Part shown: positions 32,831-42,903 of the stretch, piece after piece
Position numbering within the stretch: the stretch's first letter is position 1
How the letters are laid out: every line of letters begins with the position of its first letter
Source of the DNA: Cocos nucifera
Lineage: Eukaryota; Streptophyta; Magnoliopsida; Arecales; Arecaceae
Length of the DNA stretch: 64,000 nucleotides
Assembly: GCA_006176705.1 (NCBI GenBank)
Contig: QRFJ01001019.1
Coordinates: forward strand, 183,769-247,768
Direction: 5' to 3'
The notes under the pieces: generated by a model
Database searches by the model: none
What the model saw: the letters and a program-made list of their open reading frames with translations, nothing else
Told to the model about the DNA's origin: nothing
Program-made: the position numbers and the translations under genes

Positions 32831-33890
32831 AAGAGGAGATAAGATCTCCCTCAACCTCAACTGGAGATAAGATCTCTCCCCGAGCTTCAACGTCTATGTC
32901 AATCGAAGATAAGATCTCCTTCAACCTTAGCTGAAGATAAGATCTTCTCCGAGCTTCTACGTCAACCTCGATTGAAGATAAGATCTCTTCAACTTCAACT
33001 TCAACCTCGATGGAGATAAGATCTCTCCCGAGCTTCTACGTCAACAAGAGATAAGATCTCCTTCAACCTTGGATGGAGATAAGATCTCCTCCGAACTTCG
33101 ACTTCAATAAGATCTCTCAACCTCGGCTGGAGATAAGATCTCTCCCGAGTTTCTAGTCAATAGAGATAAGATCTCCCCGAGCTTCAACCTCGAAAGAGAT
33201 AAGATTTCTTTCTCGAGCTTCAACCTCGATTAGAGATAAGATCTCTCCCGAGCTTCAACCTCGTCAATCGGAGATAAGATCTCCCCGAGCTTCAACATCA
33301 ATAGGAGATAAGATCTTCTTCAACTTTAATTTTAATCTTGATTGGAGATAAGATCTTTTTCGAGCTTCTAGAACAGAAGATAAGATCTCCCCCGAGCTTC
33401 TATGTCAATAGGAGATAAGATCTCTTTCAATCTCGGCTGGAGATAAGATCTCCTTCAACTTCGACTGGAGATAAGATCTTCCTGAGCTTCAACGTCTACG
33501 TCAACAAAGGAGATAAGATCTCTTCAACCTCGGCTGGAGATAAGATCTCCTCCGAGCTTCTACGTCAATAGGAGATAAGATCTCATTCAACCTTGGCTGG
33601 AGATAAGATCTTTCCTGAGCTTCTACATCAACAAGAGATAAGATCTCTCCCGAGTTTCTACGTCAATAGAAGATAAGATCTCCTTCAACCTTGGCTGGAG
33701 ATAAGATCTTTTCTGAGCTTTAACTTCAACGTCAACCTCGGCTGGAGATAAGATCTCTCCTGAGCTTCAACCCTTCAATAGGAGATAAGATCTCTTTCAA
33801 CCTTGGCTGAAGATAAGATCTTTCTTGAGCTTCAACTTCAATGTCAACCTTGGCTGGAGATAAGATCTCCTCCCAATCTTCAACCTGAAT
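32831..33890 (+). repeat. GAGATAAGATCTC array (about 30 copies) in the G2 3' UTR
   Basis: The core GAGATAAGATCTC or a close variant occurs about thirty times in 1.06 kb, separated by 20-40 bp of CGAGCTTCTACGTCAA-type sequence. Spacing is irregular. It ends about 75 bp before the polypurine tract. No coding meaning is seen. Confidence 0.9.
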
Positions 33891-33964
33891 GGGTGCAGAG
33901 CTCAAAAAAGGACTTCGGCAGTCATCTTTTTTGTACTCCCTTCCTTTGAATTTCAAACTCGAAA

Positions 33965-33974
33965 GTGGGGGGAC
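33965..33974 (+). other. G2 polypurine tract
   Basis: GTGGGGGGAC followed by TAT and the LTR start. Confidence 0.7.
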
Positions 33975-33977
33975 TAT

Positions 33978-35284
33978 TGTTGGAGATAAATTTCGCTCCC
34001 ATCGAATTCCAGTCTGATGCTTAGCATAATGTAACTGATAATCTCGGAGGAGCTTCGATCGAGAATTCTTCCTTCAGCGATCAAACCCCTCAAGCAACCA
34101 AACTCCTTTAGGACTTCATTCGAATACTCCAAAACTCTTTCTTCAGTCAGATTCTTCTAGAAGCCAAACTTCTTTCCTTCTTGGTCGACTCCTTCCCTTC
34201 AGTCAATTCCTCCAGGAGCTTTCTTTCAGATTTTTTTCACAGTCACCTTCATGAATTTTCTCCTTCAGTCAGATTCCTGAAACTTCTTTCAAATTTTTTC
34301 TTTCGTCAAGAAGCTCTTCTTCCAGGAGAACTCCTTCCAATTTCTCCTCAAGTCTTCTCATTCTCCAGAGCTCAAACTTCCTTTTTCCGGAGTCTTTTTA
34401 GTCCAGGAGCCCGAACTCCTTCTGAATTTCTTCAGTCAAGTTCCACCAGGAGTCAAACTCCTTATGATTTCTTGTTCAGTCAGATTCCTCTAAAGAGCGA
34501 ACTTCTTTTTGAATTTTCTCTTTTTTTTCCAAGTCAAACTCCTTCCGAATTTTTTCAGTCAAGTTTTTCAGGTGCCAAAAACTCCTTCACAAAGGTGCCA
34601 AACTCCATACGAATTTCTCCTTCAGTCAGATTCTCCAGAAGTCAATTTCTTTCGTACTTCTCCTTCAGTCGAACTCCTTTGGGATCCAAACTTCTTCCAA
34701 TTTTTTTTTTCAGTCAAATTTCTCTAGGAGCCAAACTCCTTTCGAACTTCTTCTTCAGTCGGATTCCTCCAGCGAATTACTTTCAGATTTTAGCTAGCAT
34801 TCTTTTTGGATGATGTCCTCTAGCTGTATTCCCTTTAGAAGTTTGAATTTCTCTAGAATTGATATATGTCAAAGTTCTTCACCGACCAACGTCTGCTTCC
34901 TCCGATCTTCGACTATTAAATCTCAACGAATGACCATATCATGGCAACGAATACTACTCTCCATAATAAACTCTACATGACTCCGAGCGGTCTACTACCA
35001 GATGGTTACGACTGTCACTATCAATTTGCTACAGGCTCCTTCTATAAAAAGGGATCCTCTAGATATATTTTCTCTAAGCTCTCTTTTTATTTTTGAAACT
35101 CTGCTAAATTCTTATCTGAGCACTCCATTTCTATTGGCTAGAAGAGTTGACATGATCGTCGGAGGATCCTATCGGAGCCATCATCACCGACTCTGGGTGG
35201 GACTTCATTTTGTAGGTCATCGATGGTGATCTCTTCTTTCTCAACTCTAGCTTGATCCGACGTCAACCAGATTCTTCACCAACA
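33978..35284 (+). repeat. G2 3' LTR (1307 bp)
   Basis: TGTTGGAGATAAA to CACCAACA. It is 420 bp shorter than the 5' LTR, mainly because the 60-bp minisatellite (about 34100-34790) has fewer and more degenerate units. TATA box at 35043-35050. Confidence 0.88.
35043..35050 (+). promoter_or_regulatory. TATA box of the G2 3' LTR
   Basis: TCTATAAAAAGGGATCC, matching 30683-30690. Confidence 0.55.
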
Positions 35285-35289
35285 CTGGT
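35285..35289. other. Right target-site duplication of G2 (CTGGT)
   Basis: Identical to 29193-29197; the C2 gag frame continues from it. Confidence 0.92.
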
Positions 35290-36870
35290 TACTACTGAGC
35301 TTTCTATGAAAGGTTCTAAAGGCTCAGTACTTGCTATGGAACAAACTTCTTCAAAGAGAAATTCTTTTAGAAAGAAGAAGTCTGTGAAAAGATAGAAGGT
35401 GGAAGGCGGAAAGAAAAGGAAGGCAGAGCTGAAGAAGAAGGCCACTGACAAAGAAAAATATTTTCATTATAATATTGACGGCCATTGAAAGCGGAACTAC
35501 CCTACATATTTGGCCACCCTGAAGAATAAGAAGACAGGTCCTTCTAGAGGTATGCTCGTTATTGAATCTAACCTTATGATTTCTTCTACATCCAGTTGGG
35601 TACTTGACTCTGGTTCTATTGCTCATTTGTGCACTTTCATGTAGGATTTTGAGAATAGTAGGAGGCTGAGGGATGGTTAGATGATCCTACGTGTCGAAAA
35701 TGGAGCAAGAATTGCTGCTGTGGTCGTGAAAACCTACCCTCTTCGACTATCGTCTGGCTTAGATTTAGAACTTAGGGATTATTATTATATGCCTGCTACA
35801 AGCAGGAATTTGATTTCTGTTTCATGTTTAAAATAAGAAAGCTATGTAATTAGTTTTCTTAAAGATCATTATAATATTCTATATGAAAGAAATAAAATTA
35901 CAAGTGATTTTTTCATTAACGATCTCTACCAGTTACATATTGATGTATCTATCTTTAATATTGAGCAAAATGTGAATGCCATAAGATCAAAATGACCCAG
36001 GGGTAGTCCAAATGATAGGTATCTATGGCACCTAAGACTATGTCATATAGTAGAAGATAGGATTAATAAATTAAAAAAAATTAGACTATTGAGTCCATTG
36101 ACTTTCGAGTCATATCCAATTTATGAATCATATCTTCATGGTAAAATGACTAAGCTTCCTTTTTTTGGACATGGGGAAAGGGCCATGGATCTACTAGCCC
36201 TAGTACATACTGATGTATGCGGCCCATTTGATGTGCTGGTTAGAGGCAACTTTGATTATTTCATAATCTTTATCGATGATTTATCTCAGTATGGATACAT
36301 GTATCTTATAAAACATAAGTCTAAAGTCTTTGAAAAGTTCAAGAAATTCTGACATGAAGTCAAAAAGCAAACTGAAAAACTCATTAAGGTTCTTCGATCA
36401 GATCGAGGAGGTGAATATCTTAGTCAAAAATTCTTGAACAATCTTAAGCAAAATGGCATAGTCTCTCAATAGACTCCACTTGGAACATCTCAACTCAACG
36501 AAATTTTAGAATGGAGGAATCGAATCCTATAAGATATGGTTTGATCTACGATGAGCTTCACAGATCTTTCTGATTTTTTTTGGGGATATAGTCTATTAAT
36601 TGCTATATATTTATGGAATAGGGTTTCCTCTAAATCATTCCTACCACATCGTATGAGATATGGTATGGTAAGAAATCAAATCTGAGTCATCTCAGAATTT
36701 AGGGTTGTCCTGCTCATGTCAAATGATAACAAGCGGACAAGTTAGACTATAGGTTCTTTAGAGCTCGATTTATAGGATATCCTAGAAAAATATTAGAATA
36801 TTATTTCTACATTCCAGAAGATCATAATATGATTGTGAGTCGGCATGCCATTTTTCTTAAAAAATAGTCT
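35285..36870 (+). pseudogene. C2 gag end, protease and integrase
   Basis: Continues C2 gag after G2. The nucleocapsid zinc knuckle has lost all its cysteines: YFHYNIDGH then KRNYPT, where C1 has CFHCNSDGH and KRNCPT; each change is a G-to-A transition. Protease WVLDSGS is near 35598-35620. Integrase: LLALVHTDVCGPFD (open frame 36089-36352), RSDRGGEYLS with the second Asp, and a degraded NEILEWRNR still holding the Glu. Stops are frequent, including TGG-to-TGA/TAG and CAA/CAG-to-TAA/TAG types. It ends near 36866 at the IFLKK-type boundary. Confidence 0.87.
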
Positions 36871-38660
36871 ATCAAGATCGCAGCATTGGAAAGCAGATCA
36901 AGCTCAAGGAGAAAGTCTCACAAGAGCAACGAGCTAAGAACCCCATGGAAGCAAATCAGGTTGAGCCAATACAATCACTACCTCCTCCACCTCGTAGATT
37001 GGAAAGAGTTTTCCATCCTCCTGAGAGGTACTTAGGTATTATTTCAGAGAAAGTAGAAAAATTATTTCTTGTAGGTAATGGGGTTCATGGTGATGATCCC
37101 AAAACCTATGATGAGGTGATATCAGATATCAACTTCGAAAAATGGTTAGAGGCAATGAAGTTAGAAATTGACTCGATGCATTCAAACCAAGTCTGAACCT
37201 TGGTAGATCCATCAGAAGGTATAATACCTATTGGGTGTAAATGAATCTACAAGAAAAAGATTGGTGTAGATGAAAATATGGAGATATTCAAAGCTAGATT
37301 CGTGGCAAAGGGGTATAGTCAGTGTGAAGGCATTGACTAATAGGATACCTTTTCGTAAGTAGCTATGCTAAAATCCATCTGCACATTGCTTGCTGTTGCA
37401 GCTTATTTCGATTATGAAATATGACAAATGAACGTAAAAATAGCATTCTTAAATGGATACCTTGAGGAAGATATCTATATGGAATAGTTGCTAGGTTTCA
37501 CATCCAGTGATACTAATCATAAAGTATGCAAGCTGCAAAGGTCCATATATGAACTCAAGTAAGCATCTCGGAGCTGGAATACTCGTTTTAATGATGTGAT
37601 CAAATTATTTGGTTTCATAAAAAATGAGGAGGAATCATGTATTTTTAAAAAGATCAGTGGGAGTGCTATTATCTTCCTTGTACTGTATGTAGATGATATC
37701 CTCCTTATTGAAAATGATATTTTCATGTTGACCACATTTAAAATGTGGTTATCTAAAGATTTCTCCATTAAAGACCTAGGAGAATTATCTTTTATTTTAG
37801 AAATCAAGGTCTATAGAGATAGATCGAATAGGATGTTAGATCTTTCACAGAAGATGTACATAGAGGAAGTGCTAAAGAGGTTTAGCATGAAAAACTCTAA
37901 GAGGAGATTGGTACCCTTTAGATATGGCATTCATCTCTTCAAGAAAATGTGTCCCAACACACTAGAGGAGATTGAACACACAAGTAAGATCCCTTATGCT
38001 TCTGCAATAGGGAGCTTAATGTATGGCATGTTATGTACACGACCTGATATAGCCCATGCTATGAGTGTCATGAGTAGATATTAATTGAATCCAAATAAAG
38101 AATACTGGACTTCTGTGAAATATATCCTTAAGTACTTGAGAAGAACTAAGGATATGTTGTTGGTTTTTTGTAATGGAGAACCCCAAGTCCAAGGGTATAC
38201 AGACTCGAATTTTATGTCCGATATAGATGATCGAAAGTCGACATCTGGAAGTCTGTTTGTGTGTAATAGTGGTGCTTTCAGTTGGAAGAGTTTCAAATAG
38301 ACAGTGATAGCATATTCTACCATGGAAGTAGAATACATCGCTACATCAGAAGCTGCAAAGGAGGCATTCTGGTATGAAAAATTCACCATAGAGATCGAAG
38401 TGATGCCATCAAATGTCATTCATCTGTACTGTGATAATAATGGTGCCATAGCCCTTGCTAAGGAGCTGAGGTCTCACCAAAAATTCAAGCACATCGAGCG
38501 GCGATACCACCTCATTAGCGATTACCTCGAGAAAGATTACGTCGAGGTCAAGAGAATCGACTCGACGTACAATGCGGTAGACCTACTCATAAAGCCATTG
38601 AGCCAGCAGAAGATCGAAGCCCACCTTGAGAAGATAGGACTTAGATTTATAACTAATTGA
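36871..38660 (+). pseudogene. C2 reverse transcriptase and RNase H
   Basis: RT start region WLEAMKLEIDSMHSNQV (to 37196), then QMNVKIAFLNGYLEEDIYME, where the first catalytic Asp is Asn (GAC to AAC). The YVDD motif is kept in FLVLYVDDILLIEND (37596-38084). RNase H at 38085-38660 has DDRKSTSGSLFVCN, STMEVEYIATSEAAKEAFWY and YCDNNGAIALAKELRSH and ends KIGLRFITN. A single stop separates the 38085-38300 and 38304-38660 segments. Confidence 0.88.
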
Positions 38661-38680
38661 CTTTAGATCAAGTAGAAGTT

Positions 38681-40964
38681 TGTTAGATATGTATGCCCTA
38701 GAAGTCAGATTGGCTGACACTTGTAATACACTTCTAAGGGTAAAATTATAATTTTGACTATAAAAAATAAAATGGATTATTTTCTATTGCAGTGTGTATT
38801 TGAAAGTGTGTGTGATACATTCCTTGAGTTAATGGTAATGATAGTTCATATTTTCAAGAGTTAAAAATTTAAGATATGAATTTTCATTATTAACTCATAA
38901 AATGCTTCCGACCATAGGGTCATCATGAGGATGGTGATTGATCTAGAAGGTTGGTATACGATCACTTCTTTAGGATAGATGAGTCTTGATTCTACGATGT
39001 AGAGACACCGAAGTGAGAGTATAGATACTCATTATAGAACGAGGGCACTGAGCGTGACCACCTCGAGCAATCATCAGAAAGTCTACCTTCTCATCGATGA
39101 CTGGCTCAAAGTTGTAGTAGTGTGTTTGGTTCTTTGACTTGAGGTGCATCGGCAGTTCATCTTGAGGGTGTTATAGTTTGACTACAGCATAACTTAGTCT
39201 CCTAGCCATTCAAAATTCTGAGGTGTATGTTGGCTATAGCATGTTCATTGTAGAAATTAGATTGCACCAATAGGATATCTATTTATCTCAATAGAAGAGG
39301 AGCAGCCCTATGATGATCATGAGAATCAAATATATAAGCTCATGGCCATGGCAAAGTAAAATAATAGAAAGAGTTTCTATTAGGATTTTCACATTGGACT
39401 TGAATCGAATGATTAATTCATATGATCAATATTAGGGTTTTTCAAGATCACCTTAACCCTAATTCAATCGAAGCTCAAGATAGAGGAACTTAATCACATA
39501 GGTAACTGCACCAAGAGGTTCATTTTCAGTTTTGATGGGTTGCCACCATATGCTGTTAAGTGTCACTGGTAGATTTTGGGATCAATTAAAATGATTTGGA
39601 TGATCGATCATACTAGTTGTCTGAATCAAAAATGTTCTGATTCATCGAAAGGTGTTTCGATGATATCAATGATAGAGATCATGACATATTCCATTACCAT
39701 ATGAAACTAAACCTAACTAGGTCACATAAACAAGGGTTTGGATTTAGATATCATCAATTGGACTAACCCAGTTTAATTGATTTGAATAAGATTCAATTAG
39801 ATTCAAGAAAATCGTACTAGCACATGATTGAGCCTAATGTTCTCATTTAATAATCATTAATGCCTATCTCGACTGAGCCAAATATGTTTGGACTCACTTA
39901 GGAACCTTTACTTGATTTGACTAGAGCTCGACCAAGTCAAAAAAGGGTTATCTTAATTTATGAGATAAATTTGAGATAATACCTACTATTTTCCATCACC
40001 TGCTAAATCTTGTCCTTGGACTTTGGTCAAATGTTGACCTTTGATACTTAGACATCTGCCCATGTGTCATGCACCCATAGGAGAGAACTTTAACCCTTGT
40101 CCCCCTGCTAAAAGGTAGACAGATAAAGGGCACACACCTAAGGAGGCATGCGCCCCATGTGGATAAGGATTGGAGTCCCATACAGATGGGACTCCAGTTG
40201 CTTCATGGAATCAACCTAGATGGAGCCAAGGAGTCCTATTTGACTAGTCTTGGCACCATCTAAGGAGAGTTTTGAGGGACTCTAATCTAATTAGATCAGA
40301 TAATGTCATCCTACCAATCAGATTTAGATCTGATTGCACAAAGGACCATGATTGATCGAGATGATGTGACACTACATGGCATAGCAGGGTCTATAAAAAT
40401 CCTGTCTGCGCCTAAATTGAAAGAGCTGCTGCCTTAGCCCATGCCACATAGCCCCTCTCCCTCCTTCTCCATGACACCCTCTGGTCCTCTCTCTCCTCTC
40501 CATGCTCAAGAGGCTTTGGGCACAAGTTAGGTGCGATCCAAGCAAGTGTAAGGCGACAGAAAAGGAAGAAGGCAGCACTGCTGCAAGAGACAACGACTGA
40601 TCTTCAAAAGCCATTTTGAAGATCTTCAAGATCAGATCTAGATTTAATTTTTGAAGGATATATTGAAAAGAAGAAGATCTCTAGTCCTGCCCAAGTGGAT
40701 ACCGGTAGAGGTCAGACGCTTGCATGGCTACATTCGAAACTTCAGACAAACATCGGGATCATCATAGGATAATATGATTACCCATAACAGAGGTATGATT
40801 AAATTAGATTTAATTTTTATTTTATTTTTTTATCAAATTAGTAAGATCAGATATGAAGAGTCTCAGATCTGATTAGGATCTTAGAGAATTTTTTTTAAAA
40901 TATTTCTCTTGATCTAATCAGATCTGAACGAACCTGATTCAGAAAAATAGGATTTTTCCCTTCA
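38681..40964 (+). repeat. C2 3' LTR
   Basis: 2284 bp, TGTTAGATATGTATGCCC to TTTTTCCCTTCA. Complete, unlike the 5' copy. The polypurine tract before it is degraded (AGTAGAAGTT at 38671-38680). TATA at 40392-40399; short W-box-like group at 40021-40043. Confidence 0.9.
40392..40399 (+). promoter_or_regulatory. TATA box of the C2 3' LTR
   Basis: GGGTCTATAAAAATCCTG, equivalent to 10412-10419. Confidence 0.6.
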
Positions 40965-40969
40965 GGGTG
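40965..40969. other. Right target-site duplication of C2 (GGGTG)
   Basis: Identical to 14234-14238, directly after the LTR terminus. Confidence 0.9.
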
Positions 40970-41221
40970 GGGGGAGCAAGTCTGATCGCTGGGTCCAGAA
41001 AGTTCTAGTTCATACTTGGGAGGGACCCCATGCTGGATCCTAATTAGTGAAAGGTCATCTAAAGATAGAGAGTAAGAAATGGTGCCAGGTATAAAGGTCG
41101 AATGAGATACATTTATGAGTTCGACCTCATCACTGGCATTGGGGTTTTGAGAGCTCGGATTGGACAGACTCCAAGAATCGGATGACAGAGTAGTTTCAGA
41201 AGACATTTGGATTGAACTCAA
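40970..41221 (-). pseudogene. G1 antisense ORF, N-terminal part
   Basis: Open from a Met at 41221 (MSSIQMSSETTLSSDSWS), Ser-rich, followed by LSLIRIQHGVPPKYELELSG and PSDQTCSPHP. The segment ELELxGPSD followed by a Pro-rich turn is typical of the start of the plant 'putative gypsy type transposon' domain (PF04195). The frame runs into the C2 LTR at 40964, but the domain continues on the far side of C2 at 14233. It lies on the strand opposite to pol. Its role is unknown. Confidence 0.7.
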
Positions 41222-41833
41222 ATATAGAAGAACCCCAAAAATTAGAGAAAATAAAGTACAGAACTGCTATGGAGAAATCAAAAAAATGAGATGCAAAAGA
41301 TGTAGAAATAATCAAGAGAAAGATTTCAAAACTAACCTAATTAGGTCTAGAAGATCAATGAGATGACTGGCATGGTAGGAAACGAACGAGAAAAACACCG
41401 ACAAGCAAAGAAATCGAAAGAAGAAATCGGAGTGCTCTCATGTAGATGGAAGAAAATAGCGAAAGGAAAGAGAAGAGTGTAAGGAAGAATGAGTCCTCGG
41501 GAGAAAGTGTCAGACCTAAATATCCTACAGAGTTTGAAGCGGTTATGATGGAAAGGCTCCTCCAACCAGTCTCCAATTGATGCATGTCCCTCTTGTTTCA
41601 ACAGACGACTGGCAGTCGGTAGAACCATAATTGCACCATACTTGGTGCAGCATCTCAACGAAAGTTTTAAAATTTATCGTTTTGGATTGCTTCGCATTTA
41701 AGGAGGCTTTGGCGCCAGTGCGATAAACGCTAAAACTTTTCATCCTACTAGTGCTAAATCTGGATCGAAACTTCGACAGTTGCCTATTCTGCACTTCCTT
41801 CCTTCGATATTCGAACTTGGGACCAGAAAGTAT
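41222..41833 (+). other. G1 terminal 3' UTR between antisense ORF and LTR; no gene
   Basis: No recognisable coding sequence on either strand; a 103-codon minus-strand frame (41347-41658) has no domain. The region may hold the promoter of the antisense ORF, but I see no clear TATA box. It ends in GAACTTGGGACCAGAAAGTA before the LTR, a weak polypurine-like stretch comparable to the G2 end. Confidence 0.55.
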
Positions 41834-42903
41834 TGTTGGAGATAAACCTCACTCCTATCGAACTTTGGACCTACGCTTGGTCGAGAAGGATTTTCGATCA
41901 TGGAAGAGCTTCAACCATGGCTTTGCTTGTCCCTGGGTTGACTGACCTTTAGTATGCCTGCCAACCTTTGGTTCTGCTTGGATGAACTTCCTTCGAACTT
42001 CTCCTCCAGACAAACTTTCTTCAGACTTCTCCACCAAACGAACTTCCTCCGAACTTCTCCATTAGATGAACTTCCTTCGAACTTCTCCACCAGACGAACT
42101 TCCTTCGGACTTTGCCTTCAGACGAACTTCTCCACTAGATGAACTCCCTTCGGGCTTCTTCCCTAGACGAACTTTCTCTGAACTGTTCCTTCAGTCGAAC
42201 TTTCTTTGGACTTCTCCACTAGACGAACTTCCTCCGAACTTCTCCACTAGATGAACTTTCTTTGGACTTTTCCTTCAATCGAACTTCCTCTAGACTTCTC
42301 TTCCAGACGGACTTCTGCTTCAGTCACACTTTCTTCAGACTTCTCCTTCAGATGAACTTCTCCTTCAGCCAAATTTTCTCCTAACTTCTTCTTCAGACGA
42401 ACTCTCTCTCTAGATAGATTTCTCCATCAATCGAACTTTCTCCGAATTTCTTCCAACCATCTGATGGGCTTCTCCCAGTTGAACCTTTCTCGCTATTGAT
42501 AGCAGTTTAGTTCGAACTTTAATGCTTAAATCTCAATCGCTTGCATGTCATGATAATGGAGACGTTGCGATAATAGATACTACCTTCTGTAATAAATCCT
42601 ACGTGGCCTGAATGGCCCACTACTTAGTAGTTGCAGCTATCACCATCAGTTTGTTATAAGCTCTGTCTATAAAAGGGATCCTCCAAATACATTTTCTCCA
42701 AGGCTCTCTCCTTCATCTCAAAACTCTGCTCCTTTCTCTGCTGAGCATTCCATTTTTGTTGGTCAGAAGAGCTAACTTGACCGTCAGAGGGTTCTGCCAT
42801 TGCCATCCCTCCTTCGATTTGGATTTCTTTTATAGGTCCCAACGGTGACCTCGGCTTCTCCAGCTCTAGCCAGTTTCGGCATCAATTAGATTCTACACCA
42901 ATA
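41834..42903 (+). repeat. G1 LTR (3' LTR by context, 1070 bp)
   Basis: TGTTGGAGATAAA to CACCAATA, the same termini as the G2 LTRs. It contains a minisatellite (about 41985-42440) of roughly 40-50 bp units with CGAACTTCCTTCGAACTTCTCC, a different unit length from G2. TATA box at 42668-42674. Upstream is the G1 antisense ORF, so it is taken as G1's 3' LTR. Confidence 0.8.
42668..42674 (+). promoter_or_regulatory. TATA box of the G1 LTR
   Basis: CTGTCTATAAAAGGGATCC, the same context as in both G2 LTRs. Confidence 0.6.

Larger units (their letters stand above)
29198..35284 (+). mobile_element. G2: Tat-type Gypsy element with large pol deletion, nested in C2 gag
   Basis: Layout: LTR 29198-30924, PBS region, gag 31048 to about 32060, last part of integrase 32160-32351, tandem 3' UTR repeats 32445-32830, GAGATAAGATCTC array 32831-33890, polypurine tract 33965-33974, LTR 33978-35284. 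A perfect TSD surrounds it. Protease, RT, RNase H and the integrase core are absent, so it is non-autonomous. Its LTR termini and pol C-terminus match G1, so G1 and G2 are related. Confidence 0.9.
14239..40964 (+). mobile_element. C2: Ty1/Copia element inserted in the G1 antisense ORF, carrying nested C1 and G2
   Basis: Flanked by a perfect 5-bp TSD. Parts in order: 5' LTR (14239-15994 and 26396-26742), PBS (26745), leader (to 28628), gag (28629-29197, continuing at 35285), protease, integrase, reverse transcriptase and RNase H (to 38660), 3' LTR (38681-40964). C1 sits in the 5' LTR and G2 in gag. Without these two insertions C2 would be about 10 kb. Coding remnants have many stops. Confidence 0.88.
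1..42903 (+). mobile_element. G1: Tat-type Ty3/Gypsy LTR retrotransposon, 3' portion, interrupted by nested insertions
   Basis: Pieces of one element can be followed across the window: reverse transcriptase end and RNase H (1-765), RNase H and integrase (5683-7285), 3' UTR tandem repeats (7383-8733, 10985-11130), antisense ORF (11362-14233, 40970-41221), terminal 3' UTR (41222-41833) and an LTR (41834-42903). The order pol, tandem-repeat 3' UTR, antisense ORF, LTR is known for Tat-lineage Gypsy elements. Joining is supported by RNase H homology on both sides of 766-5682, by the tandem-repeat unit on both sides of 8734-10984, and by a 5-bp TSD plus antisense-frame continuity around 14239-40964. 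The 5' half lies left of the window. The element is dead: stops and frameshifts throughout. Confidence 0.85.

Noticed and set aside
32831..33890. CRISPR-like look of the GAGATAAGATCTC array
   Set aside because: Plant nuclear DNA, degenerate core, irregular repeated spacers, no cas genes, and located inside an LTR element 3' UTR.
41347..41658. 103-codon minus-strand frame near the G1 LTR
   Set aside because: No domain or similarity recognised; likely untranslated sequence upstream of the antisense ORF.
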